Part shown: positions 8,849 through 17,859 of the stretch, piece by piece
How the letters are laid out: each line of letters starts with the position of its first letter
Numbering within the stretch: the first letter of the stretch is position 1
Origin: Aliivibrio sp. EL58
GTDB lineage: Bacteria > Pseudomonadota > Gammaproteobacteria > Enterobacterales > Vibrionaceae
Length of the DNA stretch: 64,000 bases
Direction of reading: 5' to 3'
Assembly: GCF_900312675.1 (NCBI RefSeq)
Contig: NZ_OMPC01000006.1
Coordinates: 62,001-126,000, forward strand
The notes under the pieces: model-generated
What the model was told of the DNA's origin: nothing
Database searches by the model: none
Seen by the model: only the letters and a program-made list of their open reading frames with translations
Translations under genes and position numbers: made by a program

Positions 8849-9673
8849 ATGGCATCCTCAATTCTTGTTGTCTTATATAATTGTTCTTTAGAGAAATCTG
8901 AAACAATAAAATCACTAGCGCTAACAGACGTTAATATACTTGGAACGACATTAATCTTATATAACAATGGTCCAATAAAAATAAATGACAGCTTAGTAAG
9001 CACTTTAAGTAATAAAGGGTATAAATGTTCCATAATTCAAGACACCACTAACAAACCTTTAAGTTACATTTATAACCAGTTTGTAAAAGATAATCCAAAT
9101 GACCACTACATTATACTGGATCATGATTCTAAATTGAGTAATGAATATATTGATACAATTATGAACAACAATATCAAAGGAGTTGGTCTTCCTATAGTTA
9201 AATCTGCTAATAAAGTATGTAGCCCGAATAAATTTCCAAAAAAAACTTCAACTAGTTTTGGTCGAAGAGATAAGATTGTAGCTATAGGTAGTGGATTAAT
9301 CATTTCTCACTCTTTCTCTGAGCTTATAATTCAAAAATACGGTAATTTATTTGATGAACATTATGCACTCTATGGTGTAGATACTTCGTTTTTCTTAAGA
9401 ATTAGAAAACTGAAAGCAATAAATCAACTCAGTATTATTCCAGGGTTTGATCACTCACTGTCTCGTGATGAAAATGAATCAAAAAGCAAACAACAATTTA
9501 GAAAAATTGAAATGGGCTATCATACAGCCCTTACATTACGGCATTACCCTAGTTTTTCATCATTGAAACGCTTCAGAAAAGTGTTAATAGAAAGCTTTTC
9601 AAGCAAAAACAAAGAGCTAACTAGCGTTCTTTTAAACACTTTATTCACTGGTAAACACCCTCGTTGTAATTAA
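8849..9673 (+). CDS. Family 2-like glycosyltransferase (rhamnosyltransferase-like)
   Basis: A 274-aa product, with a ribosome site GGAG about 10 bases before the ATG. The N-terminus has a short GT-A beta strand (SSILVVLYNC), an NxGP segment, and YIILDHDSKLSNEY near residue 85, whose DHDS matches the acidic metal/sugar-nucleotide motif of GT2 enzymes related to rhamnosyltransferases. YGVDTSFFLRIRK near residue 170 and a basic C-terminal part follow. It probably adds a sugar to the outer core. It is AT-rich and in the same operon as its neighbours. Sugar specificity cannot be read, although dTDP-rhamnose is made by genes 7 kb away. Confidence 0.75.
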   Translation: MASSILVVLYNCSLEKSETIKSLALTDVNILGTTLILYNNGPIKINDSLVSTLSNKGYKCSIIQDTTNKPLSYIYNQFVKDNPNDHYIILDHDSKLSNEYIDTIMNNNIKGVGLPIVKSANKVCSPNKFPKKTSTSFGRRDKIVAIGSGLIISHSFSELIIQKYGNLFDEHYALYGVDTSFFLRIRKLKAINQLSIIPGFDHSLSRDENESKSKQQFRKIEMGYHTALTLRHYPSFSSLKRFRKVLIESFSSKNKELTSVLLNTLFTGKHPRCN

Positions 9674-9694
9674 TTTAAATATTTAGGAAAAACC

Positions 9695-10864
9695 ATGCGA
9701 ATTGCCGTTGTTGTTAATTGCTTAAAAATTGGAGGAATGGAACGCGTTGCTGTTAATTTAGCGGATGCTTTCTACAACGATGGTCATTCTACTGAATTAA
9801 TTTATTTAAAAAACCGAAAAAAAGAAGTCAACCCAAGAAATAAAGATTTACCCGTTCATCTGTTTAATTTAAAAAAAGCTGTTTTATCAACGGGAATTGG
9901 GGTTGTATGGTTTTTTATTTGCAAAATTTTAAATATAGTTTTTAAAAAAACATTCCCTCTTTGGTTTGCTTTTGCTGAGTCTTATTTTTTTAAAAAGAAA
10001 CTTAACCAATTAGAGAAAAAAAATGGGCTCCCATTTGATTTGATTATCTTTAGGGGGCAAGGTACGTTTGAACATTTATGGAACTTGCATGATCCTCGGT
10101 ATGTTTATGTTTGTGAAAGTGTGCAAACTAAATATAGATATGGAAAATTATCTAAATATATCTTCTCAAAATTTTTTAATAATAGAAAAGTTATTTGTGT
10201 TTCTGATGGTGCATATGAGAGCTTTTTTGATTTAGTAACCACTCATTCAATTGAACCCAAAAAACACCTGATGATTTCAAATCCAAATGATTTTCAACAA
10301 ATTGAATTAGAGTCCCATACACCAAAACAACTTCATCATAATCCATACATTTTAGGTTTAGGTAGATTAGTTCCCAATAAAAATTTCTCCTTACTTATTG
10401 AAGCTTATGATTATGCAGTTAGTCGTTATAATATTGAAGAAGACCTCTTAATTGTAGGAGGCGGTAAAGACTTAGATTCGATACAGAAAAAAATTGTCAA
10501 TCTTAATCTTACAGAGCGTGTTTATTTAAAAGGCCAACAATCCAACCCTTTCCCTTGGTATAAACAAGCAGAATTATTTGTCCTAAGTTCTAAATCAGAA
10601 GGCTTAGGTATGGTGTTGATTGAAGCTTTAGCTTGTAAGACAAAAGTTGTATCTACAGACTGCAAAGGGGGAGTTAGACAAATTATGAACGGAGATTTAA
10701 CTCATTTTCTAGCACAGGAAACTCCGGAGTCTCTTGGTGGAAAGATATACTTAGCTTTAAATACCGAATGGAACGAGTCATTTGATTCTTCTATAAAAAA
10801 GACACTGAATGATTTTGATGCTAAAACGATTATCAATAAATATATAAATGAGTTTTCAGCATGA
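9695..10864 (+). CDS. Family 4 glycosyltransferase
   Basis: A 389-aa GT-B fold enzyme. The N-terminal VVNCLKIGGMERVAVNLADAF is the acceptor-domain signature (GGxERV). ILGLGRLVPNKNFSLLIEAY starts the donor domain near residue 222. LFVLSSKSEGLGMVLIEALACKTKVVST near residue 300 carries the EGLGxxxxEA retaining-GT4 motif. AGGA lies upstream of the ATG. It ends in an ATGA overlap with waaA, implying translational coupling. It probably works on the LPS core; the sugar is not predictable. AT-rich, with poly-lysine codon runs. Confidence 0.87.
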   Translation: MRIAVVVNCLKIGGMERVAVNLADAFYNDGHSTELIYLKNRKKEVNPRNKDLPVHLFNLKKAVLSTGIGVVWFFICKILNIVFKKTFPLWFAFAESYFFKKKLNQLEKKNGLPFDLIIFRGQGTFEHLWNLHDPRYVYVCESVQTKYRYGKLSKYIFSKFFNNRKVICVSDGAYESFFDLVTTHSIEPKKHLMISNPNDFQQIELESHTPKQLHHNPYILGLGRLVPNKNFSLLIEAYDYAVSRYNIEEDLLIVGGGKDLDSIQKKIVNLNLTERVYLKGQQSNPFPWYKQAELFVLSSKSEGLGMVLIEALACKTKVVSTDCKGGVRQIMNGDLTHFLAQETPESLGGKIYLALNTEWNESFDSSIKKTLNDFDAKTIINKYINEFSA

Positions 10865-12129
10865 TGCTTCGCTTTTTTTACACTATTTTGCTCTTTTTAC
10901 TGTCTCCTATTTTACTCTACTCTTTGTATAAAAAAAAAGATGGTAAGCCCCCATTTCATCTGCGTTGGAAAGAGCATTTTGGTTTTTCTCCTCCCTTAAA
11001 ATCCAAAGAAAGGCCGATTTGGATTCATGCAGTCTCGGTTGGTGAAGCCATTGCTGCAGCACCTATTATTAATGCATTAAAGAAACAGAACCCTGCACAA
11101 CCGATCCTTGTAACAACGACTACTAGTACTGGTGCTGAACAAATCGAAAAACTAGGCAATTTGGTTGAGCATAGATATATGCCTATTGATTTTTGTTTTG
11201 CGGTTCGTCGCTTTTTAAAAACAACAAGACCTGAAAATATGCTGATCATGGAGACAGAGTTATGGCCAAATACTCTGCATACTGTTGCAAAGTTTGGTAT
11301 TCCTATTTCAGTATTAAACGCTCGTCTTTCTAACAAGTCATTCTTAGGTTATAAAAAAATACAACCACTATTTAACCTACTAAGTAAGCACTTAACTCAT
11401 ATTTGTTGCCAATATCAAGATGACGCAGAACGATTCATTGCTCTTGGTGTAAATAATGAAAAAGTGCATGTTACTGGTTCTGTAAAGTTTGATATCGACA
11501 TTACACAACAAATACGAAAATCAGGAATAGACCTACGTATACAACTTGGTGAAGAACGGCCTATATGGATTGCAGCAAGTACGCATAAAGGTGAAGATGA
11601 ACAAATCTTAGCAGCTCACGCATCTTTAATAAATAACACTCCTAATGCGTTATTGATTTTAGTGCCTCGTCACCCTGAACGCTTCAATTCAGCATTTGAA
11701 CTATGTCAAAATTTCAATTTTCGCACGATTAAACGTACGTCTAAACAAATAGTAACGGAAAATACTCAAGTTTATCTAGGTGATACGATGGGTGAGATGT
11801 TGACGTTAATTGGTGCTTCTGATATCTGTTTTATGGGGGGAAGCTTACTTGGTGATAAAGTAGGTGGTCATAATATATTAGAACCAGTAGCATTGGGAAA
11901 ACCATCTTTGACTGGTCCAAGTTATTTTAATTTTCAAGAAATAACCCAACAACTTATCAATAATAATACTGTTACCATTTCTCATAATGCTACGGAGCTA
12001 ACTGATAGCCTTATTTCCATTTTTCAGAATGAACAATATAGAAATTTTCTACGAAAAAATGCTTTAAGTTTTATGAAAAAAAATACAGGTGCTGTAATGA
12101 AAACACTGCAGCAAATTAATAAGATATAG
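10861..12129 (+). CDS. waaA: 3-deoxy-D-manno-octulosonic acid (Kdo) transferase
   Basis: A 422-aa GT30 enzyme of normal length. An N-terminal membrane anchor (FFYTILLFLLSPILLYSLY) precedes HLRWKEHFGFSP. IWIHAVSVGEAIAAAPII near residue 52 carries the catalytic glutamate of the SVGE motif. ETELWPN lies near residue 130. The C-terminal half has LVPRHPERF and MGGSLLGDKVGGHNILEP. It adds Kdo to lipid IVA on the inner face of the inner membrane and should be essential. Its start overlaps the preceding GT4 gene by four bases. Confidence 0.96.
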   Translation: MMLRFFYTILLFLLSPILLYSLYKKKDGKPPFHLRWKEHFGFSPPLKSKERPIWIHAVSVGEAIAAAPIINALKKQNPAQPILVTTTTSTGAEQIEKLGNLVEHRYMPIDFCFAVRRFLKTTRPENMLIMETELWPNTLHTVAKFGIPISVLNARLSNKSFLGYKKIQPLFNLLSKHLTHICCQYQDDAERFIALGVNNEKVHVTGSVKFDIDITQQIRKSGIDLRIQLGEERPIWIAASTHKGEDEQILAAHASLINNTPNALLILVPRHPERFNSAFELCQNFNFRTIKRTSKQIVTENTQVYLGDTMGEMLTLIGASDICFMGGSLLGDKVGGHNILEPVALGKPSLTGPSYFNFQEITQQLINNNTVTISHNATELTDSLISIFQNEQYRNFLRKNALSFMKKNTGAVMKTLQQINKI

Positions 12130-12140
12130 GCGATGATGGT

Positions 12141-13412
12141 ATGAAAGAAGTTAATTACGAATATCCATTAAAATCCACTTGGGAATGTTCAGTTATTATT
12201 TCAGATAGTGGTTTTGTGGAGTGCAAGAATCAAGATTCATCTATAATCGACAACCACTCGATTTTACTCCGTTTCAACTATACATCGTTAAGCAAAAAGA
12301 AGCCTGGAGTCATTTCAGTAAATAATCATGTGTTATCGACCAAACAATACTTTGAAGCTGGCCAGAAAGGTATTCGATATTTAAATATTACGGGAATAAA
12401 AAACTTAAAAGACATCTCAATCACATGCAAAAACTGTAAAATATCGTCTAATAGTCAATTACTTGGTTTTAAAAACCCTGATTTAACATCAGGGCCAATA
12501 TTAATTATTGCCCCTCATGCTGATGACGCAGAGCTTTCTGCATATGGCTTATATAGTGATCACGCTTCTAATACTTGGATCGCCACGATTAATACCGGCT
12601 CTAATTTACAAGGATTAGAACGCCAATATATTCAAAACTTAGATACTGACATATCACTAGCTGAGAAACGTAAAGGTTATATTCGAAGCTGGAACGCAAT
12701 GACAACGCCTCTACTAGCTAAAGTACCTATGCAACAATTGTTGTCATTAGGTTACTTTAACATTTCAAGCTCATCTGTACTAAATACCCCAAAAGACATT
12801 GTCGCACATTCTTCCATCTCTGATATATCACCAAATGATTTTCGTCAATGGAACCATGTGAAACTATCTAATGATACTCATAATATAAATAGTGGTGAGT
12901 CTCTAATTCAAGATCTTATTGAACTGATTGAGCATATTAAGCCTAGAACTATTTTGGTTACACATCCAGAAATTGACCCTCACGATGAGCATATTGCCTC
13001 TGCTATTGCCTTACATTTAGCTCTACAAAAAAGTACATTTATTCCTGAGAATATTCTATTTTATGTTAATCACCTACAAGGAATAAAACTATTCCCTTAT
13101 GGCCCAGAACATTCTAGAACAGCACTTCCACCATGGTTTGGAAGTAGCTCATTACTAGGCGATAGCTCTTGTTATAGCCACGCATTGTCTTACTCAAAAC
13201 AACAAGAAAAAGTCCTCGCTTTTGATACGATGCATGATTTACGATCGAAAGATAGGCTTGAGAAAAGACTTAAACGCTGGATTAATCAGAAAATCAAAAA
13301 AAATGGCTACCAATATTATGGTAACCATAGTTATTTTCAAACACACATCAAAGCTGATGAAGTTTTTATCACCATAAATGGAGATACTTTTAAAAACAAA
13401 ACGTTTTATTAA
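12141..13412 (+). CDS. PIG-L family deacetylase
   Basis: A 423-aa product. The N-terminal ~115 residues are unassigned and beta-rich. The PIG-L (LmbE-like) domain begins at ILIIAPHADDAELSAYGLY near residue 118; HADD is the zinc-binding AHxDD element, and LVTHPEIDPHDEHIASAIAL near residue 273 supplies the later histidines. PIG-L enzymes remove N-acetyl groups from amino sugars such as GlcNAc. Lying 11 bases after waaA and transcribed with it, it may deacetylate a core HexNAc, giving a positively charged amine. That role is inference. A convergent terminator follows. Confidence 0.83.
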   Translation: MKEVNYEYPLKSTWECSVIISDSGFVECKNQDSSIIDNHSILLRFNYTSLSKKKPGVISVNNHVLSTKQYFEAGQKGIRYLNITGIKNLKDISITCKNCKISSNSQLLGFKNPDLTSGPILIIAPHADDAELSAYGLYSDHASNTWIATINTGSNLQGLERQYIQNLDTDISLAEKRKGYIRSWNAMTTPLLAKVPMQQLLSLGYFNISSSSVLNTPKDIVAHSSISDISPNDFRQWNHVKLSNDTHNINSGESLIQDLIELIEHIKPRTILVTHPEIDPHDEHIASAIALHLALQKSTFIPENILFYVNHLQGIKLFPYGPEHSRTALPPWFGSSSLLGDSSCYSHALSYSKQQEKVLAFDTMHDLRSKDRLEKRLKRWINQKIKKNGYQYYGNHSYFQTHIKADEVFITINGDTFKNKTFY

Positions 13413-13424
13413 AATCTTTCATAA

Positions 13425-13450
13425 AAGCCTTCTTAGTGAAGAAGGCTTCT
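13425..13450. terminator. Bidirectional terminator between PIG-L and LapC-like genes
   Basis: A perfect palindrome AAGCCTTCTT-AGTG-AAGAAGGCTT sits between two convergent genes, with T-rich sequence on both outer sides. Confidence 0.85.
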
Positions 13451-13462
13451 TGTCAAAACTTT

Positions 13463-15313
13463 TTATTTATTAAATCGACTAATCTGCTCTAACGCTTCTT
13501 GAAGATGTTGATAATTTAACTGAGCATCTTTCATTGGTCGGTTTTTCTTATCAAGCAATTGATACTGGCCCGTTGCACCAACCTCTAAAATTGATTCTTT
13601 ATCTATAATTGCATAACCACTGTAGTTAGATGACATGATCCAATTCCTATCTACATGCTTACCTAGCAAATCTTCACCTGCAGAATAATCTTTAATGTTA
13701 TTAGTTATGCCTAAATAGTGTTTCATTAATGTTGGTGCTATATCTTGATGACTTGTTAAATCATCCGAACTCCAATCTAATGTTTTACTATTTACACCAG
13801 GAGCAATAATAACAAAAGGAACGTTTACTTGAGCATCAGTAAAGTTACTATTATGCCCCCAGAAATTCATGCGATTATCATTCATTTCCTGTCCATGATC
13901 CCCTGTGATGATCACGATAGTATTCTCCAAATCACCTGTTTCTTTTAATTTATCTAAAACTTGTTTTGCTACGCTATCAACAAAATGGACACTGGTTTTA
14001 TAGCGATTAAAAAATAAGATTGGATCGGTATCATTATTCAATTCTAAATAATTGATGTTATCTAGCATTGGTTCATAACGATGTGCGTAGTCTTTAGGGA
14101 AATCATAACCATGCGGTGCATCATAGAATAAAAATGAAAATGCAGGTTTTGAAGTGTCACGCTTGCTGTACCACTCTAACCAATCTTTGGTTAAATCTTG
14201 ATCTAGTTCTGACGGTGAATTACCTTCTGATTTGATACGTAAATTAGGGATATTTTTAAATACAGTCTGATTAAATTCAGGCTTCTCAAGTTGAGCTGCT
14301 GTAAATATTCCCATTTCATAATTTAATTCTTGAAGACGATCAATCAATACTGGTGATTTTTGGTTTGCTAGAAAACCATGCCAATACGTTCCAGGAATAC
14401 CATAAAATAAGCCAAAGATACCAGTTCGTGTCGCATTACCTGTTGCTATATGATTATTAAAAATCATCCCATCTTGTGCGTATTTCCACATATTTGGGGT
14501 ATTTTCAGCATTAAAGGTATCTGCACGCCATGAATCAATCGCTAAGATCATTATATTTATTGGTTTTTTAACAATTTCTTTTTGTAATGGCGCAAGTGGA
14601 TAATTTAAATCACTCTTACGATTAAGTTTCATCGCTTTTTGTTGAGCAATGGCCTCCTCATTTACCCAGCCATATTTTTTCATCATGCTTGTTGATGTTG
14701 CAGGGTAAAACACAGGTAAATAGCGCTTAACAGTAGTTACTGGTTGATAAGCATTCGCCGCAGCCCAAATATGAATACCGTGTGTAGCTAACAGTGCAAA
14801 GAACGTAATAAGAGCAAATTTACGGCCTAATTTATGTTGTGTTATCGCCGCTGGTTTTTCTAGCCATGAAATCAATAAGTATTGACCAACAACAAGAGCG
14901 ACCACCCCACCAATAACCGTTATCCATGTAATTAATGGAAAACTAACGACTTGCCCAGATAAAACTAATTCAAGCACAACCGCATTAATGTGGAACCGAT
15001 ATTGTGCAAACACTAACGTATCGATAAACAAGACAGCAATACCAAGCGAAGCTATGAATGCTTGAAGGCCATTTCTAATTTTACTATTTGAGATAGCGAG
15101 CGTAGGAGTTGCAACCAAGCCTATTAGTCCGGCAAGCAATACCATTTGACTAAAAGTACCTGATACTAAAAAACTTAGTCCCAGTGTGTCCGTTGGAATT
15201 TCTGGTAAAAAAGCAAAATAACGAGTTGCAATCGCCATTGCAATTAAGCTATTTATTAATATAAACCAGCCATGACTATGAAATTTTTGTTTAAAATTAG
15301 ATATATTCTGCAT
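13463..15313 (-). CDS. LapC/YejM-like inner-membrane protein (DUF3413 plus sulfatase fold)
   Basis: A 616-aa protein. The N-terminal ~190 residues hold five membrane segments with DUF3413 character (SLIAMAIATRYFAFLPE, ALFAQYRFHINAVVLELV-like region). A linker follows, then a periplasmic alkaline-phosphatase-superfamily domain from about residue 250 (IMILAIDSWRADTFN, ATGNATRTGIFGLFYGIPG, ITGDHGQEMNDN). In E. coli the homologue YejM/LapC/PbgA senses LPS and restrains LapB-FtsH proteolysis of LpxC. GNATRTG sits where active sulfatases have a catalytic Ser/Cys/Thr. Placement inside the LPS cluster fits either LPS-synthesis control or an envelope phosphotransferase role. Confidence 0.85.
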   Translation of the reverse strand: MQNISNFKQKFHSHGWFILINSLIAMAIATRYFAFLPEIPTDTLGLSFLVSGTFSQMVLLAGLIGLVATPTLAISNSKIRNGLQAFIASLGIAVLFIDTLVFAQYRFHINAVVLELVLSGQVVSFPLITWITVIGGVVALVVGQYLLISWLEKPAAITQHKLGRKFALITFFALLATHGIHIWAAANAYQPVTTVKRYLPVFYPATSTSMMKKYGWVNEEAIAQQKAMKLNRKSDLNYPLAPLQKEIVKKPINIMILAIDSWRADTFNAENTPNMWKYAQDGMIFNNHIATGNATRTGIFGLFYGIPGTYWHGFLANQKSPVLIDRLQELNYEMGIFTAAQLEKPEFNQTVFKNIPNLRIKSEGNSPSELDQDLTKDWLEWYSKRDTSKPAFSFLFYDAPHGYDFPKDYAHRYEPMLDNINYLELNNDTDPILFFNRYKTSVHFVDSVAKQVLDKLKETGDLENTIVIITGDHGQEMNDNRMNFWGHNSNFTDAQVNVPFVIIAPGVNSKTLDWSSDDLTSHQDIAPTLMKHYLGITNNIKDYSAGEDLLGKHVDRNWIMSSNYSGYAIIDKESILEVGATGQYQLLDKKNRPMKDAQLNYQHLQEALEQISRFNK

Positions 15314-15412
15314 AATTAACTCGGTATAAGCCTTATCACCTGTACTGTAAATATTGAAACCGTTATATAATCTCGCACAGATTTAATGTGTAAATAAAAA
15401 AGGGAAATAACA

Positions 15413-16375
15413 ATGAAAATAGCGGTCTTTGTTCCGAGCAGACCACACTTTGGTAACATTCTAACTCAATTACCTTTTTTCTGCGCATTAAAAGCTGAAT
15501 ACCCGAATGCAAAAATTGAAGTATGATCAAAGTTCGAACAAAGCAAAGTATTACTTACTGTGGGTGCTATTGCTTCAATTATCAACTATAAAAAGTTTAG
15601 TTTTTTTCGTTTAGTTAATGAACTTAAAGCACATAAATATGATGCCGTATATAATTTGTATTCAGGATCAGATAAAGTGCATGCTGCTATAAAATTAAGT
15701 AGTATTAAACAATCATTTGGGCACAGTAGTAACACGTTACACAAGTGCTGCTATCTACACTATCTTCATATAAACAAAGGTTTTCAATACATAGCAAATA
15801 GCCACCTAAGCTTACTAAATACAGTTAGAGATAAGAATTACAAACCGAATATTATCAAATCTTTAGTTAATACCAACACCCCAAAAGAAGATATGGGACT
15901 AACCTTACTTCCTGGTGGTGGCGCTGGTGACTATAAACGATGGGCTCTAAAACATTATCTAGCTACTGCTGAACAAATTGCTACTCACTACACTAAACTA
16001 TCCGTAATTAATTTGGTTCTTGGTCCAGACGAGAAACATTACGAAGAAAGCATTCCAAGTAAAATTGCGAATATTCCAACCAAAATTCATCATAGCCCTA
16101 CGGTATCAAGCCTGATTGAACTAGCTTTGTCTTCTAAATTGTCTATTGCTAATGACTGCGGACCGACTCATATCTTTCAGATGTTAACCGTACCTCTAAT
16201 TACACTATGGGGGTGGAAAAACCCAGAGGCTTCCCCATACAATACAATGAATGAGTGGTTTTATTCACATGAAAACTCTTGGGCTATTGCACCAAATGAA
16301 GAAGATAAATGTATTAATTCAATTACTGTCGATAAGGTTAGCGCATTAGCTCTAGCACAACTTAATCGACAATAA
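15413..16375 (+). pseudogene. Family 9 glycosyltransferase (heptosyltransferase-like) interrupted by a single TGA
   Basis: An ATG at 15413 with a good AGGGAAA ribosome site opens 37 codons (MKIAVFVPSRPHFGNILTQ start, typical of GT9) that end in TGA at 15524-15526. The same frame continues without a shift from SKFEQSKVLL to the TAA at 16373-16375, including LLPGGGAGDYKRWALKHY and SIANDCGPTHIFQM, the GT9 donor site. Total length would be 320 codons, a normal heptosyltransferase size. TGG to TGA at codon 38 (Trp) is the simplest lesion. Restart at GTG 15560 would lack the acceptor-domain first strand, so function is doubtful. Everything after the stop is well preserved, implying a recent mutation or a sequence error. 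Confidence 0.8.
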
Positions 16376-16382
16376 AGAACTG

Positions 16383-16415
16383 ACTTACCTTGAATTCAAA
16401 ACAAGGTAAGTTTAT
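16383..16415. terminator. Convergent terminator between the GT9 pseudogene and rfbC
   Basis: The stem ACTTACCTTG ... CAAGGTAAGT (10 bp) with loop AATTCAAAA is followed by TTTATT. It is positioned between two converging genes. Confidence 0.75.
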
Positions 16416-16973
16416 TCATTTAATCACACAATGATAAGGGACTTGTGAAAAACATAATCCAACCTGATCTTTATTAGAAAGTAAGGGCTCATCATTTAAT
16501 GGCCACTCTATATTCAATGTAGAGTCATTCCACTTAATTGATACCTCAGCGTTTGGATTGTAATAATCGGTACATTTATATACAAATTCAGTATTTTCTC
16601 TTGTCACATAAAAACCATGTGCAAAACCTTCTGGTACCCAAAGTTGGCGCTTGTTCTCAGCCGACAAATATTCTCCAACCCACTGACCAAACGTCGATGA
16701 ACCTTTTCGAATATCAACCACAACATCAAATACCTCACCAGAAATCACACGCACTAATTTCCCCTGCGTATTTTCTGTTTGGTAATGCAGCCCTCGTAAA
16801 ATCCCTTTCTTCGATTTTGAGTGATTGTCTTGCACAAATTGTATCGGCTTACCTGTCACAAGCTCTTCAAATTGCTTTTGGTTCCAAGTCTCCATAAAGA
16901 AACCTCGTTCGTCACCAAAAACACTTGGCTCTATAATTTTCACATCAGGAATGCGGGTATCAATTACTTTCAT
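16416..16973 (-). CDS. rfbC: dTDP-4-dehydrorhamnose 3,5-epimerase
   Basis: The 185-aa product is a standard RmlC cupin. EPSVFGDERGFFMETWNQKQF is near residue 15, FVQDNHSKSKKGILRGLHYQ near residue 45 carries the catalytic histidine region, and WVPEGFAHGFYV is near residue 112. It makes dTDP-4-keto-L-rhamnose, the third step of dTDP-L-rhamnose synthesis in the cytoplasm. It is the last gene of rfbBADC and overlaps rfbD by 14 bases. Confidence 0.96.
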   Translation of the reverse strand: MKVIDTRIPDVKIIEPSVFGDERGFFMETWNQKQFEELVTGKPIQFVQDNHSKSKKGILRGLHYQTENTQGKLVRVISGEVFDVVVDIRKGSSTFGQWVGEYLSAENKRQLWVPEGFAHGFYVTRENTEFVYKCTDYYNPNAEVSIKWNDSTLNIEWPLNDEPLLSNKDQVGLCFSQVPYHCVIK

Positions 16974-17859
16974 TATCTTCGCCTTTATATGCTTGGATAT
17001 TGTTTAATACAGCTGTCCAATCACTCGCTTTAATAGCAAAGTTCTTTGTGATTTTATCGGTACTTAATCTAGAGTTACTTGGACGTTTTGCTGGTGTTGG
17101 GTATTGGTCAGTTGTAATACTTGTTAAGTTTGGCTTATTTGAAATAACAGCTTGTTCAATCGCTGTATTAAAGATGATTTCAGCAAATTCAAACCAACTT
17201 ACATGAGGTAAACCTGAGTAATGATAAACACCGTACTCAACCTCATTACCTTCTGTAATTCGCTTTGCTATTTGAACTAACGCATGAGCAATATCACCCG
17301 CGTATGTTGGTCCACCAAATTGGTCTCCTACAATACTTAATTCATCTCGTGTTGCACCTAAACGTAGCATGGTTTTCACAAAATTATTGCCATTTTCACC
17401 AAACACCCAAGCAGTACGAAGAATTATGTGTTTATCACACGCATTGGCAACCGCAATTTCACCCGCTAATTTACTTTCACCGTAAACACCCTGTGGGTTT
17501 GTAATATCGGTTTCTTGATACTCACCCACTTTATTGCCTTCAAAGACATAATCCGTTGAAATATGCAGTATTGCAGCACCAACACTTTGTGCTGCTTGTG
17601 CTAAATAATTAGGACCATCACGATTAATAGCATAAGAAAGTTCAACTTCCTCTTCAGCTTTATCTACTGCAGTATGTGCAGCGGCATTAATGATGATGCT
17701 TGGCTGAAACTCAACGACTGTATTATTTACCGCCTCTTGATTTGTAATATCAAGACTCTCTTTATCAAGCGATAACACAGCGATATTTTCATTATCAGCA
17801 AGTTGTTGCGTTAAACAATAACCCACCTGCCCGTGACAACCTGTAATCAATACTCGCAT
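16960..17859 (-). CDS. rfbD: dTDP-4-dehydrorhamnose reductase
   Basis: A 299-aa RmlD-type reductase. It has N-terminal VLITGCHGQVGYCLTQQL for NADPH, INAAAHTAVDKAEEE near residue 62, HISTDYVFEG near residue 98, the YGESKLAGE catalytic YxxxK near residue 128, and LRTAWVFGENG. It performs the last step to dTDP-L-rhamnose. Its start overlaps the rfbA stop by one base (TAATG), and its end overlaps rfbC, so the four genes are one translationally coupled unit. Confidence 0.96.
   Translation of the reverse strand: MRVLITGCHGQVGYCLTQQLADNENIAVLSLDKESLDITNQEAVNNTVVEFQPSIIINAAAHTAVDKAEEEVELSYAINRDGPNYLAQAAQSVGAAILHISTDYVFEGNKVGEYQETDITNPQGVYGESKLAGEIAVANACDKHIILRTAWVFGENGNNFVKTMLRLGATRDELSIVGDQFGGPTYAGDIAHALVQIAKRITEGNEVEYGVYHYSGLPHVSWFEFAEIIFNTAIEQAVISNKPNLTSITTDQYPTPAKRPSNSRLSTDKITKNFAIKASDWTAVLNNIQAYKGEDNESN

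Noticed and set aside
15524-15526. TGA in the heptosyltransferase gene as selenocysteine
   Set aside because: The family has no selenoprotein members known to me, Trp is expected, and no SECIS-like hairpin is evident right after the codon.
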